A stretch of 64,000 nt of DNA, taken from Lutjanus erythropterus (lineage: Eukaryota > Chordata > Actinopteri > Lutjaniformes > Lutjanidae). The notes below the pieces were generated by a model. It saw only the letters and a list, made by a program, of their open reading frames with translations. It was not told the origin of the DNA and ran no database searches. The stretch lies in NCBI GenBank assembly GCA_020091685.1, contig CM034596.1, positions 1,716,555 through 1,780,554 of the forward strand, given 5' to 3'. Below, piece after piece: positions 1 to 12,500 of this stretch (positions are counted from its first letter, which is position 1; each line of letters starts with the position of its first letter). The position numbers were made by a program, and so were the translations under genes.

Positions 1-169
1 AGTCTGATACTGTCCTCACGTACTCGTACTCATACTCATAAAACTACTGCAATACCACGTCACAAAAAGCAGCCGCTCAACACAAGCAAACATTTTACGA
101 ACCAACACCATGAGTTCAAGGCGCTTGCTGATGCTTAGAAACTGTTTGTATTATAACAATATACTATTC

Positions 170-410
170 ATTTTGTTTAACTAATGGTTATAACAATATA
201 AGTTATCATGTTATAATGTGGAAATGGTTTTCATAACAAGATATTTTCATGTTGTCACAAGAGAAATGGTATATTGTCATAACAAGAACAGTTTCTTGTT
301 ACAGCATGATACGTTTGTATGTCATAATATGAAAATGTTTTGTTATAATGTGAAAAACATCTTTTTATAACAATAACCTTATCTGACGTTATAATGTGAT
401 ACTGATCTGT
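170..410. repeat. AT-rich degenerate repeat of TTATAATGTG / CATAACAAGA motifs
   Basis: About ten loosely related motifs of the type GTTATAATGTG and TCATAACAAGA recur in both orientations over 240 bp, so the stretch is partly palindromic. It looks like the worn interior of a teleost fold-back repeat. No terminal repeats or target duplication could be fixed. Confidence 0.45.
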
Positions 411-1469
411 TTTTCTTTGTCTGGCATGGCAGACTTTAAGGCCATTTTCTAGATAAAACTTATTTGGAAGTTTGAATGCAGGACTTTTACTTGTGGTGGA
501 CAACTTTTAGATCATATTGGAGGACAAAATAATGTTCTTCTACTGGTTAAAGTGTTAAATATCATATAATTTAGCTTGCATTCAGATTGTCGGCTTCACA
601 CATCAAACAATGTTAGCTTTTAATTGTTTACAGTACATTGTGGTAAGTTAGAGAGTAACAATGCTGGCATGGTAATTTAAAGTCCACCAGTCTTAAAATG
701 ATATCCATATGAATGACGTGAAATACCAGCACTTTGTGTTTCTGTAAATATACTTCAGAGTTAAGGAAAAGCCACATGGTTTTTCCTACAGAAACTGTAT
801 CCTGCAGAATAACATGGTAATTGCTGTGGTATATAGACATTCAGGCTCAGGCTTCACTTCATCAGCCACTCCAGTGCCTCAGGTTTGTGCAGCTAGGACT
901 GTGCTGTACGTCACGCCACTCTTCATTTACCTGGGCTCAATTAGAACTCCAACTACAGGCTTTGAGTCATCTATTTAACTTCATGGTCCCTCTGTTTTAT
1001 AAACCTGTCTCTGATGTGGCCTGGTGTTTAAAGGGGATAAGCTTTAAACGTGGGATAAGACTGGAGAGGAGGAAACTTAATTTCATCATAATTCCATAAC
1101 TATCAGAGGGAAGGGAGGAGGGAGAGAAAGAACAGAGGGGCTGAAAGAGAAAGCAGGAGGAAGAGGACAGAGAGGAGTCAAGGCAGGGACAGAAGTGGGA
1201 ATCTCTAAGGAGAACAAGAGTGAGAGTGTGATGTGGAAGAAGTGACAACGAGGGAAGCCCAGAGGATTGTTTGCATCATGTCATTAAAGGCAAATATTTC
1301 TCTCTAATCTCACCCTCCCCCCAATTACTGGACTGCAACAGGCTGGTCCGACTCCAACACAGGAAGTCATATCAATTTGGAATTTCCTCTGGAAGAGCAG
1401 AGTGTTTCTGCTGTTGTTGACTATTGTGATTCATGGTCAAAAGATTAAAAAACATGATCAAAACATAGT

Positions 1470-2066
1470 TAAAGGGACATTTCACCCACATATCAAAAAC
1501 TGCATATTTGCATATTTTTTTTCTTTGGCTTTTAGTGCTATTTATCCATCTAGATTGTTTTGTGAGTGGGTTGCAGAGTGTTTGAGATTTTGGCCGTAGA
1601 GATATCAGCCTTATAATCTCGAATATAATGGGACAAAAAATACATTTGAAAAATTCAAAACCAGCATTTCTTTTCAGAAATCATGACCGGGTCACTTGAG
1701 ATAATCCACACACATTGTTGTGAGCAGTTTCATGCAGAAACTACTTTCTACAGGAACTACTTTATTTCTAATGAAAAGAAAGTAGTTCCTATGCATCAGT
1801 GCTCACAACAAAGTCTATGGATTATCTTGTGTAACCAGGTCATGATTTTTGGAAAGCAATGTGAATGCTGAATGCAATTTTTCAAATGTAGTTTTTGGTG
1901 CTTTGAGCACCATAAACCAAGTGCCATTTATGTCTCATGATAATTGAGATAAGGCAGACACTCTACATCCTCTATCTCCAAAACTCTGCAACTTACGCCA
2001 AAAAATAATAGCAACACAGACCAGAGGAAAAAACATTTTTGAATTTGGGGGTGAACTGTTCCTTTA
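1470..2066. mobile_element. Fold-back MITE, family A, copy 1
   Basis: The outer ends are inverted: the left end begins TAAAGGGACATTTCACCC and the right end, reverse-complemented, begins TAAAGGAACAGTTCACCC, both followed by a CAAAAA tract. Inside lies a second long inverted repeat of about 75 bp: 1678-1750 (TCATGACC, GATAATCCA, TTGTTGTGAGCA) against 1787-1853. Further copies of the family lie at 23764-24145, 54466-55944, 62361-62779 and 63138-63643. It has no coding capacity. Small size and terminal repeats indicate a non-autonomous DNA transposon; the superfamily is not assigned. Confidence 0.7.
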
Positions 2067-2699
2067 TGGGAATGTTATGGGCAAAAGTAATAAAATGTGC
2101 ACCGTTTCCAGCATTGAGGTGTTGAAATATTTGCAAATGGCTGTTTTATTTTTTGTAACTAGGAAAATTAGGTCAGTTGGCGATTTGTTAGGTCTTTAGA
2201 AATGAAGACAACTGTAACCATGGCCTCTTCTCTGGTTGGAGTGTGTCTTTTGGGAAGACTGAGGCTCACACAGCTGTTGATGACCTGTTGAATAAAGAAT
2301 GCAACTGTTACTGATAGAAGGGAGGAGGCTCAGCAAACAAACTGCCGCACATCTGCCAACAAGTAATCCTCTGCTTGGCACTGATGACATCGCAGGAACA
2401 GACTCGAGAGGCCTGTAAAATAGTGCCTCGTTGGTTCATGAAGTTTGGTGTTCTGCCATAATGTCACAAGGACATGGGTGGGAATATTGCCCTCATACTT
2501 CTCTCATTAGAGGAATAGAGGTCACTGTGTGTGTGTCTGTGTGTGAGAGAGAGTGAGAGCATTTACTTATAAGTAGATTTAACTACAGATACATTTTGAT
2601 TTAATTTCCTTCACAAAAGATGACATTTTATTAACTAGTATGGAGCTTTATGTTTTAATTCGGCAGACTCTATATATTCATATATATAATTATTTAAAG

Positions 2700-3812
2700 C
2701 AGACCTGGGCATTGTACGGCCCGTGGGCCGGATCCGGCCCACATGATGGTTCTATCTGGCCCGCGATGTCGAAGACAAACCATGCCATTTTACTTAAGAG
2801 GCTAAAGAGACGAATGAAATTATCGAAATCTATTGAGCGATGTGAGCGATGTTTGCAGTCGCTGCATCTTCTGCTGAGGTGATTAAGACATGCCCAAGGC
2901 AGGTTGAGCGAATGGGGATTTTCATTTTGTTCGTGGAACACAGTTGATGGAGGAAAACACTGGAGTCACCAAATGAGCACTAAAAAGCGTAAGGTTAATG
3001 CCGAATGTCGAGTGTTTAATAAGTCATGGACTGTTAAGTTTTTTTTTTCACAGAGATCAGCAATAAGGCTGTGTGCTTAGTTTGCAACGAACATGTTGCT
3101 GTGTAGAAAATAGTATTATTTTTGTCAAGATTTTTGTTTTACTGGCATTAACATCCACACTGAATCATTCAAAAAACAAAACAAAAGTACTCCTGTTCTC
3201 ATAAATTGAAAAAAGTAACCTACACATGTGTTTATGTACTGTTTTGGATTTTTTCCCATCAGGTTTGTTTTGTTGCTCAACAGTTCTTGTCAAAGAAGCA
3301 AACAGGAGTTCATGATGAGTTGTGTCCAAGCATCATGTGTTTGTTCTGTGTGTACGAAACAGTATTATTTTGTCATGCTATTTGTTTTTGGCACTGAGAA
3401 TCCACAGTGGATTATTCAAAAACAAACTAATGTTCTCATCTGAAGACAGTCATTTGTGCATTTTTCTTTTGGTATAATTTATATCTGGCTGTTATGCAGC
3501 TAACAGTTCTTGCCAAAGATAAAACGGGTATACGGGATGGGTTGTATCCGCAGCATCCCTGGTGTGCTGCTTTAGATTACCTGTACAGTATTTTCAAAGA
3601 CTCCTGCATAATTAAATGTTCTTAATAAGATGCTGTGTGGAATGATTTTCAGTATAATAAATACTGAAGACTAAGAGTAAGTGTACAGTATGTTTTCTAT
3701 ATTTAATCTTAACGATAAAATTGAGTTACAGTGTGACAAAAATTTGTGTGTCCCCCGGCAACAATCAGGGCTTCTCATGTGGCCCCTTAGGAAAAATAAT
3801 TGCCCACCCTTG
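2700..3812 (+). mobile_element. hAT DNA transposon relic with intact 8-bp target duplication
   Basis: The left end CAGACCTGGGCA and the reverse complement of the right end, CAAGGGTGGGCA, form matching terminal inverted repeats, and the left end continues into the GGCCCGTGGGCCGGATCC type of GC-rich subterminal sequence typical of these hATs. The element is flanked on both sides by the identical 8-mer ATTTAAAG (2692-2699 and 3813-3820), the duplication length expected for hAT insertion. Inside is the start of a transposase gene with a frameshift and stop (2973-3106); the rest is internally deleted and AT-rich, so the copy cannot be autonomous. Confidence 0.85.
2973..3106 (+). pseudogene. Broken N-terminus of a hAT transposase
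   Basis: An ATG at 2973 opens MSTKKRKVNAECRVFNKSW, the characteristic start of the hAT transposases related to the GTF2IRD2/ZBED-type domesticated genes. After a run of ten T the frame is lost; the homologous reading resumes from 3053 in another frame as EISNKAVCLVCNEHVAV, with the CxxC pair of a BED-like zinc finger, and stops at TAG 3104-3106. The downstream zinc-finger half, dimerisation region and catalytic core are missing. This is a decayed gene inside the hAT element. Confidence 0.75.
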
Positions 3813-3818
3813 ATTTAA

Positions 3819-4370
3819 AGGGCCAGTGTGTAGGATTTAGTGGCATCTAGTACTGCCTGACTCACCCTCCCCTTCCAAGCATGTAGGAGAACATATGATA
3901 GCCACAAAACTTGTGAAAAATGCAAAATGCTGTATCTAGAGCCAGTGTTAGGTTTGTCCTTTCTGGGTTACAGTAGAAACTTGATGGTGCAACGTGATTA
4001 TACACAAATGAAAACATATGTGTGAATATTAACCCTAACCCTAACTTCCACCACTTCTTGCTCTGTGCTCCAATAACAGTTGAGCAAGCATGGTACCTCA
4101 TTTTTCCTCTTTTCCTGTAAAAGACACATACAGGGTCGAATATTAAATTATCTAATGTTAGCAAAACATTAGCTAAGTAGCTATGTAACATTAGCAAAAT
4201 GCTAGCTGACTAGCTGGTCTATGATTATTCTACATTTGCAAACTTCAGATGTGAATATATGTTGGTCCCTCAGCAAATTCTTTTGACCGAGGTACAGAGC
4301 TTGCTCAACTGTCATTGGAGCACAAGGTGAAAAGAGGCGGGATTTAGATCAATAGATCATTTTAAATGTG
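3819..4370. repeat. Partial dispersed teleost repeat (AAAGGGCCAGTGTGTAGGATT type)
   Basis: The sequence begins AAAGGGCCAGTGTGTAGGAT directly next to the hAT target duplication, a start I recognise from a common fish dispersed repeat. The right end has decayed and is placed only approximately. Near 4030-4046 it holds almost three CCCTAA units. The 111-codon antisense ORF at 3862-4197 lies wholly inside this repeat and is not a gene. Confidence 0.45.
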
Positions 4371-4841
4371 CCATTCTGTTACTGTCATATATTTTATTTG
4401 GGAAGACATCCATGTGCAAGCACACCCAAATTATGTGCAGCTGCATCCCTGCAACTGACCAAGATCATATTGATACACCACTGACCAATAAAATGATGGC
4501 AGCAAAATTCAGTTCACAAGGTAGTCAATTTAAGTAATAAATATAACACAATTGCAGAATAACTTAGTCTAACGTAGGCTCCCTATGAATTGTATGTAGG
4601 TTAGTAACCCCGAGTGTATCATGTGCTGAGATTTACTACTTTTTTACTCAATGTTTGGACCAATTAAAGAAAGTCATTGTCACTGGTTACGATAATGTTT
4701 CATTCAACACTGTCATTGCTGCAGTTTGTTGACACTAATACTGTCTGACACAGCTTTAGTAAACTAACTCAATTTACCATAGGCCTAACTATACTCCACT
4801 ATAACTTTAAGCCTTAATATAACTTAACTTACTATAGAGAC

Positions 4842-5002
4842 CAAAATGGTGTTTTGTACCAGGCTGTAAATATGTTTATTTCTGCTGTAAAGTTTGAATT
4901 TTTAATATGTGAGTCTATGGGGATTGACTCACTTTTGGAGCCAGCCTCTAGTGGCTATTTGAGGAACTGTAGTTTTTAGCACTTGCACTGTACTGGCCTC
5001 AT
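4842..5002 (+). repeat. Dispersed repeat, copy 1 of a pair
   Basis: This segment matches 7276-7425 in the same order and orientation: GTTTTGTACCAG, CTGTAAA, GGTTTATTTC or close variants, GATTGACTCAC, AGTGGC, AAGGAACTG, TTTTTGGCACTT and ACTGGCTTCAT. The two copies diverge considerably, so they are separate insertions or an old duplication. No coding content. Confidence 0.6.
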
Positions 5003-7275
5003 TATTAAGCCCTGGAATTTGGCGCTTGGTAACAGCGCCATGTACGTGTAATTTTAGTAACTACCTCTTTTAAAGCTACTACAAGGGACTTTCATATTTT
5101 GTTGATTTTGGAGGCCCCTGTGGACAAAAGTGGTAGTACCTCCATTGCCACAACTATAAAATTTAATCTAAAAAAATAAAATTATAGAAAATAATATATA
5201 ATATGTATATATAATTTTTATTATATAAAAATCTCATCCTGCTTTAACTGGCTAACATGCTACTCACTGTAACTGTGCCTGGAAAAACAGAAACGCAGGT
5301 TTGTTTCATCTGAATTCAAGGATAATCTGACCCCTTGGCAGCCATTAAGAATAACAATCAAGAATGACAATAGCCAATCTTATGTAGGCCATATAAAGGC
5401 ATCAGTGTTAAACTGAGACTGTTTCATAACCACTTACAAACTCCTTGTTGTAACTTTAAATAAAAAAATGTGCCTCTTACTTTTTGCTTCTTTCTTGTGG
5501 GCAAAGTAATTCTTGTGAGCTTTGGAGCTTAATGATGATGGATTTTATTTTCACTTTAATGTTGTTATTCATGTGACCAAGTGGAACATGTTATAAGTGG
5601 TCTCTGGTGGAAAAAACTATGTAACAGAGACGCTGTTTCTGCTTCACATTCAACCTTTTCAAAAGAGATCCATGTGGCCATTACTTTGCCGGGCCTCGGT
5701 GACCTCAGTGACCTAAAGTAAAACGCATCATAACAGTGACCTTCTGACCTCATCACCTCTCCCTGTCTGTTTCTGTCTCCCCCATTGACAAAAATGCGGG
5801 CTGCAGTAAACTTCAAGGGCTGCATTTAGCAATAAAGAGAAAGTGATAAATTCCCAGTGTCCCCCTGGGCTTCAGCCTGAGTGATGTCATCACAGTGAGG
5901 GGCCTCACAGTGTGGAACCCCTCTGGCTACTGGACAGCAGAGCCACTGCATTATTTATCTTTAAATAAAGATGAGTTTTGTACAACAGTGACAGTCCAGG
6001 TGGTTTGTACCTGTAGAGAGGCAGTCAGCCCAAGCTGTTATCCCTCTGTATTTCACTGAAGCTCTGCAGACTTTAAGGCCGGCAAAGTAATAATAGACAT
6101 CTTCTGGAACTGTTTGAAAAATTTGGAACAGTTGATGTAGTTTACCTGGAATTAAGTCATGGTTTCCATTTCAGAAATGATAGTGGACTAATGCCAAATC
6201 AAGCATATCTCATGATGTTTTGAGGAATTTTTGGCCTAAACCATCTGCTCAGGCACTGTTTTCTTTACAGATTCAATCTCTGCTTCCAAAAGCCTCTCCA
6301 TAACATTGGCTTTGTGTTGCAGTTTCAGGACTGCAACCCATTTCTGAAATTGCATCTCTGTAAATACACATAAGTTTCAAACAAGGATCTTCCAGTGATG
6401 CAATTTTCTGCATTGAAAAAAACTTTTGTTTTAGCATTAAACCCTGCACTCACTCGACATAAATAAACTTTAAAAAGTTAGGGTGAAACAGACAAAGAAT
6501 AATTAAAGATTACAAGATTTATTAGTGCTCCTATATTAAGGATAATGTAAGGGGCCTGTTTATATGAAGGGCTGCGGCCATATCAAAAAGATGATGGAGG
6601 CGTTCTTTAGCTTGTTTAAGGGGAGTTGGTTCTGCATGTTAACTATTTTTAACATAGTCACTGTTGGAAATTTTATTTATTCTCTTTGACATTATAGGAG
6701 TTATTATGAAAGCCCTGAAAGGCAAGTAAGAAAAAAAAAATCTGGTGATCCTTTTTTTATTATAGACATTCACATTTTCAGCTTTACTGTAAAGTGTGAG
6801 GTCACAACCTTCATTCACCTTCATCTCATAAAGAGTGAGTATTTGCTGATTGTCTTAACCAGAAGGTACGCAAGCCCTGAGAGGCAAATTTTGGGGGAAA
6901 TTTTTAAAAAATATATATAAATCTATTTTTTTTTCTACTGTATTTATGACTTAAGAACAGATGGCGGAAAAGGCTTGGCCAAGATCATTGTTCTAAGTTG
7001 CTTTTTCGGATCACAGTCACATTTTTCTTTTGGCTAAAAATTTTAGTTAATTAGCACCAAGAATTAGTGGCCAAAATAAAGACGTTGCTAACATGAACTT
7101 AACTTGTTAACACATTATATACATACCTTGTGTTTAGAGTGCATGGAGAAATTAAAATTCACCTGGAGGAAAACATGAATGTTTTCAGTCCTGTTTCGAG
7201 TATGGTGGCTAGCAACTAGCCACCTGTCCCAACTGTCACCCAGCACACATCCTTAACTGTGCAAAATTTAATTTA

Positions 7276-7425
7276 CAAAACCATGTTTTGTACCAGACTG
7301 TAAACAGGTTTATTTCGGCTGTATATTTGAGCATTTCAATATGGGGATCTATGTGGATTGACTCACCTCAAGCCTTAGTGGCCATGTAAGGAACTGCACT
7401 TTTTGGCACTTCCACACTGGCTTCA
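7276..7425 (+). repeat. Dispersed repeat, copy 2 of a pair
   Basis: Partner of 4842-5002, sharing the ordered blocks TTTTGTACCAGACTGTAAA, TTTATTTCGGCTGTA, GATTGACTCACCT, TAGTGGCCATG, GGAACTGCA and CACTGGCTTCAT. Its right side runs into an A-rich stretch at 7485-7525. Confidence 0.6.
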
Positions 7426-8959
7426 TTTTTCACCTCTTGGTGCTTGGTAGTAGGTGAAATGGGTATACAACAACAAACACTTTAAAAAAAGAAACAAAAC
7501 AAAACAAAACAAAAAAATAAATAATTCTTAAGCTTTTGTAACCTATTTTCACACAAAAAATAGAGTAACTTACAAAACTGTTTTCTTTTTAACCTGGCAT
7601 TTTTTTTTTAAAAAAAAACCTTTTTTTAATGGCAAAGTTGTTTTCTTACCAATTTGAATGAAGACAAAAAAATGAAGGAACTTAGAAAAGTTATCCTGGT
7701 AAGACCCCCTTTCCCCATTTTTTCAACCTGTTTTCACATTTTTACAGATGAAAATAAAGTTAAAAACTTTACTTTAAACCTTTTTTTCCCTCACAGAAGA
7801 TGAACAACTAAAAATAAGGAACCAGATTGATCACCAGAATAGTTTTTCTCATTTGCTCCTTAGGGCCTCCGTACATTTTAAACAACATGTATCAGCTAAA
7901 ACTCACAATCTAATCTAAATATAAATAGTGTCAAGCTTGTGACTTGACACTGTGCAGCCCAGCTGAAAATGTAAATATTTGCCCAAAACATCCTTTGCCT
8001 GAAGAGGGGCTGTGCACATGATACAGAGATTGCTTGTGTCGTGGCCCAGCAGTTGCATCATTTCTCTGACCTTTTAGAACAACAAAATGGAGACCAAAAA
8101 AAAAAAAAATGAGACAGTACCCAGATTAGAATCAGAACAGAGCAGAAAAAGAAAAAAAAAAACATAGAGAAGTGTGGAGGAAAAGTCCAAAAGGAGCAGC
8201 GTGCTTTGATAGGGATAAGAAGAGGGAAAGGGAGATTGGAGGGCTTGACGGGGATATGAGAAAACACAGGCTAATGCGAAAGAAAAAGTGGGATTTAAAG
8301 AGGAGCCTCGGGCAGCCATTTGGGTTTGAGGAGAGGATGCAGCGTTCTGCTGTAGCGCTGAGGTCAGACAAAATGTGGAGGCAATAAGTCTCTGTTGCCT
8401 TTGGGGTCTCCTCACCACTAATATAGGACACCTCATAAAACAACTTAAAACCCCACCCCACCTGAAGAATGATAGGTTTAGCATCTGTGCGTCATCATTC
8501 GGCTTTTACAAGCCAGCATTTAAATCTTCAGAGATGTTTCAAAATGAAAAGTCTCTGTTACTGTTTAGGTTATATGTTGAACTCACTGTATACTTTGTGT
8601 ACAGTCAATTGTTTTGCACTTGTTGGATTTCTGTGTGCTGAGCTACAACTTGTGTGCAACAGCATTGTCCCTTGAGTGTGATGTTGGTGCACAGGGAAAA
8701 TGATCAACAAGATGTTAATGCAACCACCTGTGATTCAAAGTCAAACACAGACAGAGAGGAACAGACATTTTGTTCCATCACCCCAGTCTAAGCACGTGGG
8801 AAGGCCAACAGATGTGTTTAGCACAGATGTCAGCTGCAGACAGTGTGGTTAACAGTGCAGGGAATGCATTTTTTAATGCTTTAAACTGCAAAATAACACT
8901 CATAAAACATATTTTCCCATTTAGCCCTTTAACTATTGAGGCATGCATGGTGTAAGCCA

Positions 8960-9535
8960 AACCATATTTTTTCCTAAACCTCACCAGGTAATTTTGTTTC
9001 CTAAACCTATCCAAAACATTTATTTTGAAAGTGTAACTGGATGTCACATATTTATTGTTTTATGGAAGTAGTTATTTTAACTGAAATCATGGTCTTTTCC
9101 TGAAAATAACAAAGTAGTTTTGATGCCTAAACCTACTCAAGACCTTTATTTTGAAAGTGTACCTGGACGTTGCATATTTATTGCTTAAAGGAGGTAGCTA
9201 TTTTAACCCAAATCATGATCTTTTCCTAAAAATAACAAGTTTAAACCTATACAAGACCTTCATTTTGAAAGTGTAGCTAGATGTTTCATATTTATTCTTT
9301 AAAGGAAGTAGTCATTTTTACCCAAACCATGATCTTTTCTTAAAAACAACGAAGTAGCTTTGGTGCCTAAACCTATTAAAGACGTTTATTTTGAAAGTGT
9401 AACTGGACGTTGCCTATTTATTGTTTTAAAAGACATAGTTATTTAACCCATACTGCAATCATTACTTGAAAATAACCAAGTAGTTTTGGTGCCTAAACAT
9501 ACTCAAGACCTTTATTTTGAAAGTGTACCCAGATG
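8960..9535 (+). repeat. Tandem array, about 5 copies of a 114-126-bp unit
   Basis: The anchor TTTATTTTGAAAGTGTA recurs at about 9019, 9145, 9259, 9385 and 9511, giving steps of 126, 114, 126 and 126 bp. Other blocks repeat in register: GGTGCCTAAACCTA, GGACGTTGCATATTTATT, AAAGGAAGTAGTTATTTT, AACCCAAATCATGATC and TTTTCCTAAAAATAAC. The unit also exists outside the array, as a single copy at 15555-15660 and as weaker relatives near 29880-29935 and 30180-30245. There is no open frame shared by the units. Confidence 0.8.
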
Positions 9536-12500
9536 CTGGGTATTTATTATTGTTAACTGGACTGTGGAAAGAGAACTGTGGATAACACATTAGTTTGGAA
9601 GTGTTGCTCAGTGTCATGAAAAAAAAAAATGGAAAATTTGTGTCCATGCACATGAATCTAATAGATGAAGTGTTGTGACTATTTCACAAAGCTGCCATGT
9701 GAATGTCGTATTTAGTCTCTGAGATTTCTGCCTTGAGCCTGATAAAATGATGACAAAAGGAATTTTATTTGTGCTCAAAGTGTCAAAAATTCTCCAGAAA
9801 CTTTCTTTCCAAGAACAGTTACTGCTGAGGATAATCTGCAGAGTACGCTGTCACCAGTATTCATGGGGACCATTTCTTCATGGAAAGTAGCTCAAATCAA
9901 AACTGCTGCTAGTGAGGTCTGTGGATCATCAGCCCTAACACAGACACTGCTCATTTCCTTCTTTTGAATATTACAAATGCCACTTTCTGATGATTTAAAT
10001 ACTGCAAGAAACATCTAATTAATCTCTATTGTTAATGGGATGGCAACAGATGTGTAAGGGGCAATATCTTGAAACATTGATATAAAATGATCTACATGAC
10101 TTATACCAATAGGGGTATGTGATTTTTTTTTTTTTTTGTGTGATTTGTCTTAAGTGACCCTTTAATACTTTTAACACCAAGGAATTAAATTACATTCAGG
10201 ATTAGCGTTAACATAATGTAAGCATTACAACTCCTTGTACTGACAGTACCAGACTGAAACATATCAGTTTACAGCACAGTATGTTGTACTTTCTGCAGAT
10301 CTAAAACTTCTGTGGTGTAAAAAGTGGTTTTGCTGTTGCATAACATATTTCAGTGACACTAATCCACATTGAAACAGAGCTGACACATGTTATAGTACCA
10401 ATTCATCAAAGTTGAGCAGTGCAAATCATTTCAATAAAAGATTTTTTTTCAAATAATACTGATAATTAGACTTTATTTTTTCTCAAATTAGGTTGAGAAT
10501 GAATTCACAAGCTATAACAGATGTACTGCAGTGTCGGTGTAACAAGGCTAAGATGCAGATGATGTGTTAAGAAGACGTATAAACACTATAATGCTCGTAC
10601 CATTTCACTCCAGATACATCTGCAGAATCTTGCTTTATTTCCAGATGTTATATTTCACCTCCATTTGTTTTCTTTAAATGTAAAGGCCAGAAACGCTCGT
10701 CATCATTGGGTTTCTTTGTGTTTCAGTCACGCAGCCAGAGCATATTGCACTGGAGACGAGTTCCTCAGCATACAGGATCCACAGTTTATTCTTTCACATC
10801 TGGCTATGTGCTCAGTTGGTGTAAAACACCGGGGCGCTCTGACCCCGTGTATATATTAAAGCTCTGCTCTGCTAAACTGGAATGTTTGATGTCACCCATT
10901 TTCCTTTGCTGCATATCTGCTTTTACGTGGACCGGCCAAATCTAATATTGATAATTTACGGTAACACATTTAAAAAGTTTATTGGAACTTTACAAATGTG
11001 TCAGTGGAGATTAGATAATGATTGTGTATGCTCCAGTTATTATGAAGAATTATCTGTTATTGCACTAACACCACCTCCTGACATCCTAACATCATCTCCT
11101 GTGTTTTCTCAGGAGCACTAACAGAAAATGTTGCATGTTTTATGTGTTAGAATCAGACCTGATGGCCAGGCCAGTATCTATACTGACTGATTCAGTAGTT
11201 TCATGTCAATTTTCACAAGACCAGCACTGCTTTTTGAATAAAGTAAAGGTTAGACAGGCAGTGCAACACATTGTTCACATTTAGTACAGTGTGTCAGTGT
11301 GTGTTATTTAGCTTGATCAATGTGCACTGGTGCTAGCTCCAAAGGATATGAAAAACACATGTTTGACAGTTTACCAGGACTTTGTGTAAGATTTGTTTTC
11401 AAATCAAACAGTTTTAGACTCAGAGGCAATTTTACACTAAAATACAAGCAAAGTACCATATCTGTTTTCCACAGACTGTTTCAGTTTGAACACTGCATTT
11501 TCAATGCCAGGCTGTTTGATTATCTCATGGCATGGATCAAGTCTCATCTTTTCATTTTATCATGTGTAATTTAATTCATCTGTTTTCTTAAATTTTGTAA
11601 TCTGATGACTAATATAACTGACTAGTACAACGCATCCTTCGTTATCTAAGTCACATGACACCCATCACATTACAGACATGGATAACATGTAAACTGGTTG
11701 CAGTTTGATTAGATTAATCCATAAAAAATAATTAAATAGGTTTACAATAAGATTGTGGTCGGGGTTTAAATGGAAGTGACAAAAAACAAACCTTAAGTGA
11801 CTTAAAATAACTCACACTGACTTTTCATTTCACACAGTACATGAACCCCAGTCTCCTGGGTGAAAGTCCTGTTTGTCTGACCGACCCACCTCCTCCATTT
11901 GCAGATTTTCTTCACTATTTGTACTTTTCCTGTCATACTATGCCCACTAACGTACTGTGGCCACCTAACAATAAATGGAAATATGGATTGGAATAAGCTG
12001 CTTGTGCATTTGACCTACATATGCATATGTTTCTGGTGAGGACAGGCTGGACAAACAGGTACAAAAAGTTTTGGAATTGTTCCAGGAGATTGCCTAAGCT
12101 GGCAGATGCAAAACGTGCTGCAATGACTGCAACATAATCCTTGGGGGCAAATGCACCCACCAAAATATGTCCACTAAAAGTGCTTGTTTTTCCCACTGAT
12201 GACTGTTATTCTCAGTTTCTGACAGCATTTTTATTTATTATACATCTCTCTTCAAAGCCACCAGATCCCATTGACAAAAACAGTAATTTTACTTTGCAGG
12301 ACATTGGAGTTGCTGGTCCACCACTGCCTCCATTGATTTGTTTGTTATTTTGGATATAAACTAAACATTTAAAACTACCTTTTAAACTAAACATTAAACA
12401 AAATTTTAAAACCTTTTGTGTCTACTTGTCATTGAGACCCCAAAATATGTAAAATAAAAAATAGAACCCAATTTAAAACAAACAAACAAAAAAAAATCCA

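Noticed and set aside
1402-1599. Hydrophobic stretch FLLLLTIVIHGQ considered as a signal peptide for exon 1
   Set aside because: The frame has no ATG near it (it begins at GTG), no phase-1 donor follows at the right distance, and it runs into a MITE.
3862-4197. 111-codon antisense frame
   Set aside because: Lies entirely inside a dispersed fish repeat.
8074-8484. 136-codon antisense frame rich in Ser, Phe and Leu
   Set aside because: Produced by a purine-rich low-complexity stretch with A-runs on the + strand; several overlapping frames are open for the same reason.
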